64,000 bases of DNA from Adlercreutzia sp. ZJ141. GTDB lineage: Bacteria; Actinomycetota; Coriobacteriia; Coriobacteriales; Eggerthellaceae. Below the pieces are notes generated by a model. It was not told the DNA's origin. It was given only the letters and a program-made list of their open reading frames with translations, and ran no database searches. Positions 44,716 through 55,615 of this stretch are shown piece by piece. The stretch spans positions 92,442-156,441 of the forward strand of contig NZ_JAAKEB010000006.1 in the NCBI RefSeq assembly GCF_011038965.1, in the 5' to 3' direction. The position numbers and the translations under genes are program-made. Every line of letters begins with the position of its first letter. The first letter of the stretch is position 1.

Positions 44716-46806
44716 TTACGAATAGAACAAGATCTCGTTGTAGGTGGGCACGGGCCACAGCGCGTCGTCAACCAGAATTTCCATGCGATCGACCGCCGCG
44801 CGCAGCGCATCCATAATGGGAATGATTTCGTGGGCGTACGTATTGGCTTTCTCCTGCCCGTTCTCAACCTCAAGCACCGCATAGTGCGCCGTGTGCAGCG
44901 CCTCCAGATGCTCGTTGATCTCGTCGACACCGCCGAGCAGTTTGTTCAGCAATGTTTCTTGCTGGCGCACCGGCGCGTTCGGAGCAACGGCCTTGATGGC
45001 GGCGATGTTGCTGGCGATGCGGCCCGCATATTCGTTGATAGCGGGAAGGAACATGCGACGCACCATGCGCTTCATCGTGCGCACCTCGATGTTCATAAGC
45101 TTGTTGTACTTCTCCAGCTTCACCTCATAGCGGCTGCGCGCTTCGGTTTCCGACAAGATGCCGAACATCTCGAACAAATCGATACTGCGCTGCTCGATAA
45201 AGCACGGCAGCGCTTCGGCTGTGGTCTTGTTATTCGCCAGACCGCGACGTGCGGCTTCTTGTTCCCATTCGGCAGAATAGCCATTGCCGTTGAAGATGAT
45301 GCGACGATGAACACGCAACGTGTCCTTGATGTAGTTAATGGCAGCCGCCTCGAATTCCTCGCCGCGCTTGCCCTCCATGGCATCGGCGAAATCCTTCAGG
45401 CTCTTGGCCATAGCTGCATTCAAAATGGTGTTGCAGTCAGCCAGGTTCACCGCACTGCCCGGCATGCGGAACTCGAATTTGTTGCCCGTAAACGCAAAGG
45501 GGCTGGTACGGTTGCGGTCGGTGTTGTCCTTCAGGAAGTTCGGAAGCACATCGACGCCCAAATCCATGGATACCTTGTGAGCACTTTCGTACTCGCGATC
45601 ACTCACCAACGCTTCCACAATGGCTTCTAGCTCGTCACCCAAGAAGATCGACACGATGGCAGGCGGTGCCTCGTCGGCACCCAAGCGATGATCGTTGCCG
45701 CACGAAGCCACCGACATGCGCAACAGCTCCTGATAGTCATCGACGGCTTGGATGACGCCTGTCAAAAACACCAGGAATCGCAGGTTCTCCATGGGGTTCT
45801 CGCCTGGGTCAAGCAGATTCTTCTTGCCTGCCGAGATAGACCAGTTGTTGTGCTTGCCACTACCGTTTACTCCAGCGAACGGCTTCTCATGCTGCAAACA
45901 CACCAAGCCATGATGCGAAGCTAAGAGCTTCATCTTCTCCATGGTGAGCAGGTTCTCGTCGATACCACGATTCGTGGTGGTGAAAATAGGTGCCAGTTCG
46001 TGCTGGGCGGGTGCTACTTCGTTGTGTTTGGTCTTCGCAGCAATGCCAAGCGCCCACAGCTCGTTGTCGAGCTCCTTCATGAACTCGTTCACCGTGGGGC
46101 GAATAGCACCGAAGTAGTGCTCTTCAAGTTCTTGGCCCTTGCACGGGCAGTAGCCAAACATCGTGCGGCCGGTGAGCACCAAATCGAGCCGTTGCTCGTA
46201 CATTTTCTCAGAAATGAGGAAATACTCCTGCTCAGCGCCGAGTGTGGTGGTCACGCGCTGCGGCCGCTCGCCAAACAGTGCCAGCACGCGGTTAGCCTGC
46301 ACATCAATTGCTTTCATCGATCGCAGCAGCGGGGTTTTCTTGTCGAGCGCCTCGCCGGTATAGCTGCAAAATGCCGTGGGAATGCACAGTACTTCGTCTT
46401 TGATAAAGGCATAGCTGGTGGGGTCCCACGTGGTATACCCGCGCGCTTCGAAGGTGGCACGCAGACCGCCCGACGGGAAGCTCGACGCATCAGGTTCGCC
46501 TTGAATAAGCTCCTTACCCGAAAATGTCATGATGGCGCGGCCGTCGGGTTTCGGATCGATGAAGCTGTCATGCTTTTCGGACGTAATACCCGAAAGCGGC
46601 TGAAACCAGTGAGTGTAATGTGTGGCGCCCAGTTCGATGGCCCATTCCTTCATGGCATGAGCCACCACGTTGGCAACTTCGGGGTTCAGCGGATCGCCAT
46701 CCTGTACCGTCTTCATAAGCTGCTTGAACGTTGCGGAAGGCAGGCGCTCCTGCATCGTATGAACATCAAACACCATAGAACCGTAAATTTCGGAAATGTT
46801 CGTCAT
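44716..46806 (-). CDS. glnN: Glutamine synthetase type III
   Basis: 696 residues, the length of the GSIII class rather than the 440-470 of type I. ATP-dependent amidation of glutamate with ammonia. Diagnostic stretches: [10 protein letters not shown] near the start, [12 protein letters not shown] (metal-binding Glu), [12 protein letters not shown] (substrate and ATP contacts) and [16 protein letters not shown]. This is the main ammonia-assimilating enzyme visible. Upstream (46887-46920) an inverted repeat ACATTGC...GCAATGT may be a control site. Confidence 0.96.
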   Translation of the reverse strand: MTNISEIYGSMVFDVHTMQERLPSATFKQLMKTVQDGDPLNPEVANVVAHAMKEWAIELGATHYTHWFQPLSGITSEKHDSFIDPKPDGRAIMTFSGKELIQGEPDASSFPSGGLRATFEARGYTTWDPTSYAFIKDEVLCIPTAFCSYTGEALDKKTPLLRSMKAIDVQANRVLALFGERPQRVTTTLGAEQEYFLISEKMYEQRLDLVLTGRTMFGYCPCKGQELEEHYFGAIRPTVNEFMKELDNELWALGIAAKTKHNEVAPAQHELAPIFTTTNRGIDENLLTMEKMKLLASHHGLVCLQHEKPFAGVNGSGKHNNWSISAGKKNLLDPGENPMENLRFLVFLTGVIQAVDDYQELLRMSVASCGNDHRLGADEAPPAIVSIFLGDELEAIVEALVSDREYESAHKVSMDLGVDVLPNFLKDNTDRNRTSPFAFTGNKFEFRMPGSAVNLADCNTILNAAMAKSLKDFADAMEGKRGEEFEAAAINYIKDTLRVHRRIIFNGNGYSAEWEQEAARRGLANNKTTAEALPCFIEQRSIDLFEMFGILSETEARSRYEVKLEKYNKLMNIEVRTMKRMVRRMFLPAINEYAGRIASNIAAIKAVAPNAPVRQQETLLNKLLGGVDEINEHLEALHTAHYAVLEVENGQEKANTYAHEIIPIMDALRAAVDRMEILVDDALWPVPTYNEILFYS

Positions 46807-47138
46807 GTGACCCCGTACTCCTTACACCATGTCAGCCGAGAAGGTAACTCTCATACAATAGCACGCCTGCGCAAACAAGCGCAGCGACATTGCACCCTTA
46901 CCAAAGTAACGTCGCAATGTTTCGCGCCGATTGCCGCAGGTTGCTGCAGGTGAAAAAGCCTCTTGAAGCACCCCGAGACCCATAATACGCGCACACAAGG
47001 AATCTCCGATAATCCAAGTAGATCCCTTCGCCCACCACCAAACGCGAACGAACTGTTTTTCATCGACGCTTCTCGCCCAAAAATAAGTTTCGCCGACTTG
47101 AAAAGCCGGCGAAACGAAAACTTGCTGCGTGTTTGAGT
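46807..47138. other. glnN upstream region
   Basis: Contains the dyad ACATTGC (46887-46893) / GCAATGT (46914-46920) and, on the minus strand, an extended -10 like TGCTATTGT near 46854-46862. The rpsI terminator lies at its right end. No gene seen. Confidence 0.45.
47080..47115 (-). terminator. Terminator of rplM-rpsI
   Basis: GTTTCGCCG/CGGCGAAAC stem (47087-47095 with 47107-47115), followed on the minus strand by TTATTTTTGG. Confidence 0.88.
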
Positions 47139-47531
47139 TTAGCGCTTGCTGAACTGCGGGCGCTTGCGGGCCTTCTTCAGACCGTACTTCTTACGCTCGA
47201 CCACACGGGCGTCACGCGTCAGGAAGCCAGCCTTCTTCAGCTCGGCGCGATAGTCGCCAGCTGCCAGCAGGGCGCGGGAAATGCCGTGACGCAACGCGCC
47301 AGACTGACCCGAAACGCCACCGCCATTGATGCGGGCGATAACGTCAAAATGATCAACGGTGTCGGTCACCTTGAACGGAACGAGCGCGGCATCAAGCAAG
47401 GCCTGACGGCCGAAATACTCTTTGCCTTCGCGACCGTTGACGGTCACCTTGCCGGTACCAGGAACAAGACGCACGCGGGCGACAGCATTCTTGCGACGAC
47501 CGGTGCCGTAGTACAAAGCTTCACCTGCCAT
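47139..47531 (-). CDS. rpsI: 30S ribosomal protein S9
   Basis: 130 residues. [19 protein letters not shown] at the start and the basic C-terminal [18 protein letters not shown] are unmistakable. The final residues reach the ribosomal P-site. It follows rplM after 3 bases, the conserved pairing. Confidence 0.98.
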   Translation of the reverse strand: MAGEALYYGTGRRKNAVARVRLVPGTGKVTVNGREGKEYFGRQALLDAALVPFKVTDTVDHFDVIARINGGGVSGQSGALRHGISRALLAAGDYRAELKKAGFLTRDARVVERKKYGLKKARKRPQFSKR

Positions 47532-47534
47532 GGG

Positions 47535-47969
47535 TTAGTCCTCCATCTTGATCTCGCGGGGCTTCTGAGCCATATGCGGATGCTCCGCACCGGCGTACAC
47601 CTTGAGCTTTTTGCCCTGGGCGCGGCCGAGCGTGTTCTTCGGCAGCATGCCCTTCACAGCATGTTCGATAACGCGCTCAGGATGCTTGGCCATAGCCTCG
47701 GCGAAAGTTTCGCACTTCAACCCACCCGGATATCCGCTGTGACGGTAGTACTCTTTACTGGTTGCCTTCGTGCCAGTCAGACGGATCTTGTCCGCATTAA
47801 TGATAATCACGAAGTCACCGGTGTCCACATGCGGCGTGTACTGCGGCTTGTGCTTGCCCTTCAGAATGTGCGCGGCCTTAGTAGCGACGCGACCCAAAAC
47901 CTGATCCGTAGCGTCGATCAAGACCCATTCGCGCTCAACTTCGTTGGGCTTCGCGTAATACGTCTTCAC
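47535..47969 (-). CDS. rplM: 50S ribosomal protein L13
   Basis: 144 residues. [20 protein letters not shown] and HSGYPGGLK are family signatures. The start codon is GTG, with GGAGG 8 bases upstream; longer in-frame readings are unsupported. First gene of the S9 operon, behind a leader of nearly 400 bases. Confidence 0.97.
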   Translation of the reverse strand: MKTYYAKPNEVEREWVLIDATDQVLGRVATKAAHILKGKHKPQYTPHVDTGDFVIIINADKIRLTGTKATSKEYYRHSGYPGGLKCETFAEAMAKHPERVIEHAVKGMLPKNTLGRAQGKKLKVYAGAEHPHMAQKPREIKMED

Positions 47970-48358
47970 TCTACATTCCTCCAATAAGCTCTTTCGCCTG
48001 TGCGGTTTCCCACCAGGCGGCCATCGCTTGCCGAAACCAGGAGAAGCAGCCTCGTTTCGTTTCTGCAATGAATGTCGTTTGTCAAAAGTGCAGCTCAAAC
48101 GGATGCTGGTTTCCTACGCCAGCACGCCACCTTCGGGCCTGGACTACCTAAGGCAACGGCGCTTCCGCCCATTGCTGCATGCACGGGGCTTTTGATAAGC
48201 GAACTTTTGCATTGTATCCGCCCTCATCAGGCAAAGTCAACGGAAAAATGAAGGTATATTCGCGATCTGCACATTATCGGAAAATTGGCGGGGTCTTGAA
48301 AGAGTATGCCGTAATAGAACCCTCTCAATCCCCCACTGTCTTGCGCGCTCAGCGCATA
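47970..48358. other. rplM leader and promoter region
   Basis: 389 bases with no gene. On the minus strand a TTGACA (48085-48080) could be a -35. A hairpin TGCTGG/CCAGCA (48104-48109 with 48119-48124) lies upstream of it. A ribosomal-protein leader RNA is possible but no known motif was recognised. Confidence 0.35.
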
Positions 48359-48886
48359 TTATGCGCGCGGATTGTCGACGATGGTGGCTTCAACCTCGAT
48401 CGGATCCGCTGTGGTTGGCGCATCCGCAGTTGGTGCACCGCCCTCGGGTGCCGAAGCGGCAGGTGTTGGCGCAGGTTCCGCCGCAGCCGCTTGCGCAAAC
48501 CATGCGGCACGAATGTCGTCGATAGACCGTCCGCATCCGCTGCAGAACAAGTGATCGCCAGCCACGCGCGACCCACAGAATGGACACAGCGGCGACTGCT
48601 GCGCCTCGGTCTGCGCCTGCTCGGCGAGATTGGCTATTTGAGCTCTCACCTGTTCGCGCTCAATGTCGAGTGCAGCAATACCGTCGTAAAGCCGCTCACG
48701 CCCCGCACGCATATCTGGGTCATCTTTTGTGTCTTCGTACAGACTTGCGCCTAACTGAGCAGCAAGGCTTTGCCGCTCCCGGGTTATCTCGCGCAAGCGC
48801 ACCTCGTATTTCAGGTTCTTGGCCGCACGGTCAGCCACATTGGTTCCGCGGCTCAAAGCGGCGCTCATCGAGTCGAGCAGATTCAT
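48359..48886 (-). CDS. Zinc-ribbon protein with coiled coil
   Basis: 175 residues. A helical, probably coiled-coil region (residues 10-95), then a zinc ribbon CPFCGSR...CSGCGRS (about 101-120), then an Ala/Pro/Thr-rich disordered tail. Similar predicted proteins occur in many Actinobacteria; function unknown. GAGGTGTCCC precedes the ATG. Transcribed alone. Confidence 0.8.
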   Translation of the reverse strand: MNLLDSMSAALSRGTNVADRAAKNLKYEVRLREITRERQSLAAQLGASLYEDTKDDPDMRAGRERLYDGIAALDIEREQVRAQIANLAEQAQTEAQQSPLCPFCGSRVAGDHLFCSGCGRSIDDIRAAWFAQAAAAEPAPTPAASAPEGGAPTADAPTTADPIEVEATIVDNPRA

Positions 48887-49040
48887 GGGACACCTCTTCC
48901 TGACAACATTCCTGTATACATGAAGCAGCGCATAGCGCGCATTGCTTCCTTATAACATGGCGCATCGCGCGGCGCACACTATCGGCGATGACAACCTGCC
49001 GCAGCTCATCGCCCACAGCATCGTCGCACAGCGCGTCGCG

Positions 49041-49523
49041 CTACCGCTTCGGCGTGTTCTTCGGCGCGTTCTTTGCCGCGTTGGCCTCGGTCTTCACTAC
49101 CAACACGTCGCACGCAACACCGCGCACCAGATTAGTGGACACGCTGCCCACAAACGCATACTTGAAGTTCGACAGACCACGCTCACCGCAAATAACCAGA
49201 TCAGGGTTGCATGGTTCAATCAGCCGCGCGATCAACGTATCGGCAACACGACCTGCACGAACCTCTAGCTCAACCGACTTGATGCGCGGGTTTTTGCGCG
49301 CCATTTCAAACACCTCAGCCAGATCAGTCCTGATTCGCTGTTCAGCTTCGGCACACAGCTCTTCAAAATCGACACCCGACGCCTCGTATGGAACGGAATC
49401 GATCACGTGGCCAAAAATGAGCTCGGCTTCGTTATGGTCGGCAACCTCAATTGCCTTACGGGAAACGAAATCCTGCGTGGATGAGCCATCTAACGCTACG
49501 AAGATACGAGAATGCAACGACAT
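49041..49523 (-). CDS. Universal stress protein family
   Basis: 160 residues. Rossmann-like UspA fold: RIFVALDGSSTQDFVSRKAI at the start, DLVICGERGLSNFK and VGSVSTNLVRGVACDVLVVK at the end. The usual G-x2-G-x9-G-S/T nucleotide motif is partly present, so ATP binding is uncertain. The C-terminus is Lys/Ala/Asn-rich. The start at 49523 has AAAGGGGC upstream. Confidence 0.9.
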   Translation of the reverse strand: MSLHSRIFVALDGSSTQDFVSRKAIEVADHNEAELIFGHVIDSVPYEASGVDFEELCAEAEQRIRTDLAEVFEMARKNPRIKSVELEVRAGRVADTLIARLIEPCNPDLVICGERGLSNFKYAFVGSVSTNLVRGVACDVLVVKTEANAAKNAPKNTPKR

Positions 49524-49732
49524 CTTAGCCCCTTTCTTCGGAAAACCTCCTGCAGCTTCATTGTAACGCGCCGACAGCAAAGCCCTTCCCAAAACACACA
49601 AGCCTTGCTGAACGGTAACGAACGGTAACGAACTCGTAGCATACACGTAACGCGCCCTCGATCGAATCGCGACCGCACTCACATCGCTCTCGTTCGTAGC
49701 ACCTACCCGGCGCTACACGCCCACGCCTGCGC

Positions 49733-50458
49733 CTACAAAGAGCCCAACGACGTAACCAGCAAAACGCCCCCAATGGCAATAAGCAGCGCATACGTAAGCG
49801 TGAGGAAGCGCTGCTGACTGATGCGAGCCTGCAGCTTATTGCCCAGAAACGTCGCGAGGATGGCAAGGGGCACACAGCAAGCAATTACCTGCACCACATC
49901 CGACGTGAAATGCCCTTGCTGGAATGCGATAACAGCATAAATAAGATTCAGTATGGCCCACACCATAGACAGCGTGGCCCGAAACTGCTGTTTGTCGCGT
50001 ATTTTCTGCACGGCATAGATAACCAACAGCGCACCGCCCGACACGAACATACCCTGAATAAGCCCTGCTCCCATCACTACAGCAACAAGCGCCCCTTCGG
50101 GTAGGAACCGCTGCTGCTTCTGCATCAGGTTCTTCACGCCCACCGCCACGATGACCACACCGTAAATGATCAGCAGCGCGTCGAGCGGCAGCACGGTGTC
50201 AAGCCAAATTCCCAACAACACGAACGGCAGCATAATGCCCACGATCTTACCCAGCTCACGCCAGTTCACGTGTTTGATGTTCATCACACCCAGCAAACCA
50301 CACGCAAAAAAGCCCATAGCATTCAGCACACTCACCGATTCATGGAGCCCCAGCGTATGCGTACCCACGGGCATACAGAAAATGTTGCCCGCAAAGCCCG
50401 TTATGGCTTGCATCGTGTAACCAAATAGAAACGCAGCAAGAAAAATCACTTTATTCAT
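49733..50458 (-). CDS. TauE/SafE-family membrane transporter
   Basis: 241 residues, about eight membrane spans. The TauE/SafE family exports sulfite, sulfoacetate or related organosulfur anions. GFAGNIFCMPVGTHTLG and the mid-protein VMGAGLIQGMFVSGGALLVI are the two inverted family motifs. Substrate unknown. Divergent from the 5-oxoprolinase cluster. Confidence 0.85.
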   Translation of the reverse strand: MNKVIFLAAFLFGYTMQAITGFAGNIFCMPVGTHTLGLHESVSVLNAMGFFACGLLGVMNIKHVNWRELGKIVGIMLPFVLLGIWLDTVLPLDALLIIYGVVIVAVGVKNLMQKQQRFLPEGALVAVVMGAGLIQGMFVSGGALLVIYAVQKIRDKQQFRATLSMVWAILNLIYAVIAFQQGHFTSDVVQVIACCVPLAILATFLGNKLQARISQQRFLTLTYALLIAIGGVLLVTSLGSL

Positions 50459-50655
50459 ATGTGGTACAATCCTCGGATACTCAAACTATTTCGCGATAGC
50501 GCATTGGAGTGAAGGGGTTCTTAGTATAGTACGAAAGCTCGCGATGCGCCTATCGCGAATCCGTCCTACTTCTTCTGTAATGCGCGAACCGCGAGTCCGT
50601 CTCATGCGCGCCGCACCCGTGCAACCCACGCCGCAGCCCGCACGAGTGTTCGCTA

Positions 50656-51402
50656 ATGAGAAACGAGTGTGCCGTGACAGATTTTGCCATCACTATTGCG
50701 GGCGATTCCGCGTTGAACCTGGAGTTCGCCACCACCATATCGGCTCAAACAAGCGGGCTCATCAGAACAGCTGCTCAAACACTTGAGCAAGACCCTATCG
50801 AAGGTGTGCGCGAACTGGTTCCCACCTTCTGCTCGCTCATGGTCATCTACGACCCCTGCGCCATCGGCTTTGATGAGCTGGTGGCAAAAATCCGCGGCAA
50901 GCTGCGTAACCTAAACAGCGCCGAGAACGAAGTGCGGCGCATCTGCGTCATTCCCGTGTGCTACGGTGGCGCGTTTGGCCCCGACATGCAAACGGTGATG
51001 GAACATTCCGGTCTTTCCGAGGATGACGTGGTGCGCATCCACACCGGACACGACTACCTTATTGACATGCTGGGCTTTCTACCTGGTTTCGCTTATCTGG
51101 GCGGCCTTGACGAGCGGCTCCACACGCCACGCCTGGCCGTTCCCCGCACAAAGATCGAAGCGGGATCAGTGGGAATCGGCGGTGCCCAAACAGGTATCTA
51201 TCCGCTCGACTCGCCCGGCGGATGGCAGATTATCGGCAGAAGCCCCGTGCGCCCGTACGACCCCACCCGCGAACAACCCATTCTGTACTCGGCGGGAGAA
51301 TACCTGCGCTTTTCACCCATAACTCCTGAGCAGTATGCGGCCATCGAAACGCAGATCACCGCCGGCGAATACGAGTACGAGTTCATTGTGGAAGGAGCGT
51401 GA
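50656..51402 (+). CDS. pxpB: 5-oxoprolinase subunit PxpB (KipI-like)
   Basis: 248 residues. ATP-dependent hydrolysis of 5-oxoproline to glutamate, with PxpA and PxpC. IPVCYGGAFGPDM, GFLPGFAYLGGLD and the C-terminal LDSPGGWQIIGRSP are KipI/AHS1 signatures, a domain also found in urea carboxylase. Start uncertain: ATG at 50656 or GTG at 50674; neither has a strong ribosome site. The pxpC start lies 5 bases after its stop. Confidence 0.92.
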   Translation: MRNECAVTDFAITIAGDSALNLEFATTISAQTSGLIRTAAQTLEQDPIEGVRELVPTFCSLMVIYDPCAIGFDELVAKIRGKLRNLNSAENEVRRICVIPVCYGGAFGPDMQTVMEHSGLSEDDVVRIHTGHDYLIDMLGFLPGFAYLGGLDERLHTPRLAVPRTKIEAGSVGIGGAQTGIYPLDSPGGWQIIGRSPVRPYDPTREQPILYSAGEYLRFSPITPEQYAAIETQITAGEYEYEFIVEGA

Positions 51403-51406
51403 AAAC

Positions 51407-52522
51407 ATGGGCGTCACCACCATCAAGCCCGGCGTTCTCACCACCGTGCAAGACTGGGGTCGCAGCGGTTACATGGGCAGCGGCTTCTCGCCTTCGGGCG
51501 TCATGGATACCCGGGCTTTCCGCATTGCAAACCTGCTGGTCGACAACTCGCAAAACGCCCCTGTTTTGGAATTTTGCCTGGCCGGACCTACGCTGCGATT
51601 CACCACGAACACCTTTATTGCCATCACGGGCGGTGATTTTGATCCGAAAGTCGACGGGCGCCCCGTGCCCATGTACGCAGCGGTATTCGTGCGCCGCGGC
51701 AGCGTGTTGTCGTTCGGCGCACCGCGGCGCGGCATGTACGGATATTTAGCCGTTGCCGGCGAGAGCTTCCGCGTACCCGAAGTCATGGGAAGTCGCTCAA
51801 CGAATTTGAAATGCGGCATCGGCGGATGGAAGGGTCGCGCGCTGAACACCGGTGACTACCTTCCTTTCGAAACGAAAGGGCTCGATTTCCTGCCAAACCT
51901 CGGCTCGCATGCCCTGAACGGCGACGCGGCATTCTACGGATTCGACGAAACTGAAACTGTGCTACGCGTAGTACCAGGGCCGCAAGATTCCCTGTTCACC
52001 GAACGCGGCATGGCAACGTTTTTCGAAGAACCGTTTTCCACCACCACAAAATGTGACCGTATGGGGTTTCGCTTAGACGGCCCAGAAATTGAAACAGTTA
52101 ATGGCTCGGACATTATATCCGACGGCATTGCCTACGGAGCTGTGCAGATACCCAGCCATGGGCGGCCCATCATCATGTTGGCCGACCGCCAAACCACAGG
52201 CGGCTACGCAAAAATAGGCACAGTTGTCTCGGTCGATGTCCCTAAACTGGTGCAATGCGCCCCGGGACGCACTATACGCTTTAAACGCATCAGCGTACAG
52301 GAGGCCCAGCAGCTCTTCCGCGAGGAAGCGCGGCACATGAAAGCGTTGGAGAAAATGGTGAGGCGCCCGTGTTCAGGTGGTATATCGCCTCGCCGAACTG
52401 CACGCCGACTCACCCCCATCCTTGAAGCACAGGCACTCGCCTCCGACGGCGAGAAGCTATGGATCGAGCTGTCGCAGACCGATGCGCATAAACACGCCAC
52501 TGCACGCGGCGAACAAGGGTAG
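51407..52522 (+). CDS. pxpC: 5-oxoprolinase subunit PxpC (KipA-like)
   Basis: 371 residues. AHS2/KipA domain: LTTVQDWGRSGYMGSGFSPS near the start, CDRMGFRLDG, and ILADRQTTGGYAKIG-type end (here MLADRQTTGGYAKIGTV). It forms a complex with PxpB. The last 60 residues are basic and then polar, longer than usual. The start at 51407 has AAGGAGCG upstream. Confidence 0.93.
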   Translation: MGVTTIKPGVLTTVQDWGRSGYMGSGFSPSGVMDTRAFRIANLLVDNSQNAPVLEFCLAGPTLRFTTNTFIAITGGDFDPKVDGRPVPMYAAVFVRRGSVLSFGAPRRGMYGYLAVAGESFRVPEVMGSRSTNLKCGIGGWKGRALNTGDYLPFETKGLDFLPNLGSHALNGDAAFYGFDETETVLRVVPGPQDSLFTERGMATFFEEPFSTTTKCDRMGFRLDGPEIETVNGSDIISDGIAYGAVQIPSHGRPIIMLADRQTTGGYAKIGTVVSVDVPKLVQCAPGRTIRFKRISVQEAQQLFREEARHMKALEKMVRRPCSGGISPRRTARRLTPILEAQALASDGEKLWIELSQTDAHKHATARGEQG

Positions 52523-52608
52523 CTTTGGTAACTCTGGTAACTTTGCGTAGCCGCAGGCTTTTGTGAACGAAACAACTGCGACTGCGCAACCGATAGAAGG
52601 AGATACGT

Positions 52609-53094
52609 ATGGAAACGGGCAACATCAAGGAACTGTTGGCCATCATGGACGAAGGCGAGCTGTCCGCGCTGCGATACGACGACGGCGACGTAAAAATCGA
52701 GCTCGAGCGCACACCCGGTTCGATATCGGCAACCACCCTGCCGCTCATGGCCGAGCGCGTTGGGCAGCTGTTGAACACCCGCAACGATCTCAGCGGCATC
52801 ACCAGCGGCGCAGCGAGCGCCCCCACCCCTGCTGAAGACGACTCGGTAACCGCCGTGAAAAGCCCCATGGTAGGAACGTTCTATGTAAGCCCGAGCCCCG
52901 ACGAGGAACCGTTCGTGAAGATTGGTCAGGAAGTGCTGACTGGCCAAACGCTCGCCATCGTCGAAGCCATGAAGATGATGAACGAGATAACCGCCCCCGT
53001 TCCCGGCATCGTGACCGAAGTGCTGGCGGCCAACGGTACGCAGGTCGAATACGACCAGCCTCTGTTCCTCATCGCCACTGAGGCAACCGCATAG
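52609..53094 (+). CDS. Biotin carboxyl carrier protein
   Basis: 161 residues. C-terminal biotinyl domain with EAMKMMNE; Lys122 is the biotinylation site. The N-terminal GNIKELLAIMDEGELSAL matches AccB. It could serve acetyl-CoA carboxylase, but the flanking pxpBC genes and the absence of accA or accD nearby raise the alternative of a carboxylation step in 5-oxoproline metabolism. Ribosome site AGAAGGAG. Confidence 0.93.
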   Translation: METGNIKELLAIMDEGELSALRYDDGDVKIELERTPGSISATTLPLMAERVGQLLNTRNDLSGITSGAASAPTPAEDDSVTAVKSPMVGTFYVSPSPDEEPFVKIGQEVLTGQTLAIVEAMKMMNEITAPVPGIVTEVLAANGTQVEYDQPLFLIATEATA

Positions 53095-53119
53095 CGCACC
53101 GACGATCAGGAGACAGACC

Positions 53120-54469
53120 ATGTTCACCAAGGTCCTCATCGCGAACCGCGGAGAAATCGCCGTTCGCATCATCCGCGCCTGCCGGGCAATGGGTATTAAA
53201 ACGGTTGCGGTGTACTCAACCGCCGACCGTCACGCGCTGCACACCTACCTTGCCGACGAGGCAGTATGCATCGGCCCTGCTCCCGCACGCGATTCGTATC
53301 TGAACACCACCGCCATCTTAGCGGCCGCCGAAGGAACCGGTGCCGATGCTATTCACCCTGGTTACGGCTTCCTTTCCGAAAACTCCACGTTCGCAAAGCT
53401 CTGCCGCGACAATAACATCGTGTTCATTGGCCCCACCCCCGAGGTCATCGACCGCATGGGCAACAAGAGCCAGGCCCGCAAAACTATGATGGACGCCGGT
53501 GTTCCCGTGGTACCCGGCACCAAACGCGGCCTTCACGATGCCGATGAGGCGTTTGCCGAAGCACAAGCCATCGGCTGGCCCATCATGATCAAAGCGTCGT
53601 CGGGAGGCGGCGGCAAAGGCATGCGCGTATCGTTGGACGAAAGCGATTTCGTTGACCAGTTCAACATCGCGCAGCGCGAAAGCGTGAATGCCTTCGGCGA
53701 CAACACCATGTACCTGGAACGCTGCGTCATGAACCCGCGTCACGTTGAAGTGCAGATTATTGCCGACAACCATGGCAACGTGGTGGCACTCGGCGAACGT
53801 GACTGTTCGGTACAGCGCAACCACCAGAAGATGATCGAGGAAAGCCCCTCGCCGCTGCTCGATGAAACGCTGCGCCGCTCTATGATGGACGATGCCGTGA
53901 AAGCGGCGCGTGCCGTGGGCTACTCGAGCGCAGGTACTATTGAGTTTCTCATGGACGAGAACCGCAACTACTACTTCATGGAAATGAACACACGTATCCA
54001 GGTTGAGCACTGCGTCACCGAAATGGTCACGCACATCGACCTGATGGGCGAGATGATCCGCGTGGCAGCCGGCGACGAGCTGTCGTTTACGCAAGACGAC
54101 GTGCGCTTACAGGGCCACGCTATCGAATGCCGCATCAATGCCGAAACGCCCGAGAAAAACTTCATGCCTTCGCCGGGCGTCATTTCGCAAATGCATCTAC
54201 CCGGCGGCAACGGCGTGCGCGTGGATACCGCTGCCTACGACGGCTTCGAGATTTCCCCCTACTACGACTCCATGATCGCAAAAATAATCGTGCTCGGCCG
54301 CAATCGTACCGAAGCCATCGCCAAAATGCGCACCGCCCTTGAAGAGATGGTGGTGGTGGGCGTTCACACGAACCTCGACTTCCAGTTCGCCATCATGGAA
54401 AACGAAACGTTCAAAGCGGGACTCGCCAATACGAGCTTCATCGAGAAATTTCTCGCCGGCGAAGTGTAG
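53120..54469 (+). CDS. Biotin carboxylase
   Basis: 449 residues. Carboxylates biotin on the carrier protein using ATP and bicarbonate. KVLIANRGEIAVRIIRACR at the start, the ATP-grasp glycine loop KASSGGGGKGMRV, and catalytic EMNTRIQVEHCVTEM are intact. Length fits AccC. It follows the carrier gene after 25 bases. Confidence 0.95.
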   Translation: MFTKVLIANRGEIAVRIIRACRAMGIKTVAVYSTADRHALHTYLADEAVCIGPAPARDSYLNTTAILAAAEGTGADAIHPGYGFLSENSTFAKLCRDNNIVFIGPTPEVIDRMGNKSQARKTMMDAGVPVVPGTKRGLHDADEAFAEAQAIGWPIMIKASSGGGGKGMRVSLDESDFVDQFNIAQRESVNAFGDNTMYLERCVMNPRHVEVQIIADNHGNVVALGERDCSVQRNHQKMIEESPSPLLDETLRRSMMDDAVKAARAVGYSSAGTIEFLMDENRNYYFMEMNTRIQVEHCVTEMVTHIDLMGEMIRVAAGDELSFTQDDVRLQGHAIECRINAETPEKNFMPSPGVISQMHLPGGNGVRVDTAAYDGFEISPYYDSMIAKIIVLGRNRTEAIAKMRTALEEMVVVGVHTNLDFQFAIMENETFKAGLANTSFIEKFLAGEV

Positions 54470-54550
54470 TGGGCATGGCGAACACATTTCGCAGCAAGCC
54501 AACCCCGCCCCCCGTTTAACCACATCCCGTTTCGGAAAGGAAGCAAAACC

Positions 54551-55390
54551 ATGACCGAGAACCACACGCTCACAAAGCCTGCCGGTGTAGACGACACCGT
54601 ATGGCAGCAGATGCTTTCCGCTACGCCACAGCAAGCACGCCACCTCATCCGTAGCGGCGCATACGCAGCTCCCACCAGCGGGCTGTGCCCCGGCTACGCC
54701 CAGGCAAACCTGATTGTGCTGCCGAAAGAGCAGGCGTTCGATTTCTTGCTGTTCGCGCAACGCAACCCCAAACCCTGTCCGCTGCTCGAAGTAACCGAGG
54801 TTGGCAAGCGCGAAGCTACCATTTGCGCCACCGACTGCGACATCGCCACTGACTTCCCCAAATACCGCATCTACGAATATGGCCAGCTGGTCGCCGAAGT
54901 TGACAGTGTCGCAGACTATTGGCGCGACGACTTGGTGGCCTTCGTAATAGGTTGCTCGTTTAGCTTCGAAAGTGAGCTTATTGAGGCGGGCATCGAAATG
55001 CGTCACAACACCATGGGCTGCAACGTACCCATGTACCTAACCGGCGTTGCATGCACGCCAGCTGGCAGCATGAGCGGCAACATGGTCATGAGCATGCGCC
55101 CCATTCCCTACAACCAGGTAGTGAAGGCCACGCAGATATCAGGTGCTATTCCTAAAGTACACGGCGCACCCATGCATATCGGTGACCCCGCTGCTATCGG
55201 CGTGAAAGACATCAACAAACCCGAGTTCGGCGATGCAGTGGAAATCCATGCGGGCGAAGTACCTGTGTTCTGGGCATGTGGTGTCACGCCGCAATCGGTG
55301 GTTATGAGCAGCAAACCGCCGTTTGCCATCACTCATGCACCGGGGCACATGCTCATCACCGACACGAAGAACGTCGATTTGAAGGGTTAG
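54551..55390 (+). CDS. DUF1445 / YcsI-like (D-glutamate cyclase family) protein
   Basis: 279 residues. LIRSGAYAAPTSGLCPGYAQ, NMTMGCN-like HNTMGCNVPMYLTG, and HAPGHMLITD match the YcsI/DUF1445 family, some members of which interconvert D-glutamate and 5-oxo-D-proline. That activity suits the setting beside 5-oxoprolinase genes, matching the B. subtilis ycsFGI-kip cluster. GGAAAGGAAG precedes the ATG. Confidence 0.88.
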   Translation: MTENHTLTKPAGVDDTVWQQMLSATPQQARHLIRSGAYAAPTSGLCPGYAQANLIVLPKEQAFDFLLFAQRNPKPCPLLEVTEVGKREATICATDCDIATDFPKYRIYEYGQLVAEVDSVADYWRDDLVAFVIGCSFSFESELIEAGIEMRHNTMGCNVPMYLTGVACTPAGSMSGNMVMSMRPIPYNQVVKATQISGAIPKVHGAPMHIGDPAAIGVKDINKPEFGDAVEIHAGEVPVFWACGVTPQSVVMSSKPPFAITHAPGHMLITDTKNVDLKG

Positions 55391-55615
55391 AACGCTCGGG
55401 AGCCTTCCTGCATACGCGCCACGGTGGAAAGACGCTTCACTCCACCACAGCAGTACAACAGCGCACCGGAAAAACCGCACGTAAAGCACTTATGTTTCGT
55501 CCGTTGTAACAGTAATTTACCTGCGTGTGGGTACAATAGTGGTTCAAGTCTGTGCCTTCATAGGTTCGAAGGCACAGAAAACCGTAAGCTCGGAAGAGCA
55601 GAAAGGAGGGGAATC

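Noticed and set aside
44491..46953. Long plus-strand frames opposite glnN and yerC
   Set aside because: They mirror codon bias of the real genes on the other strand; no family resemblance.
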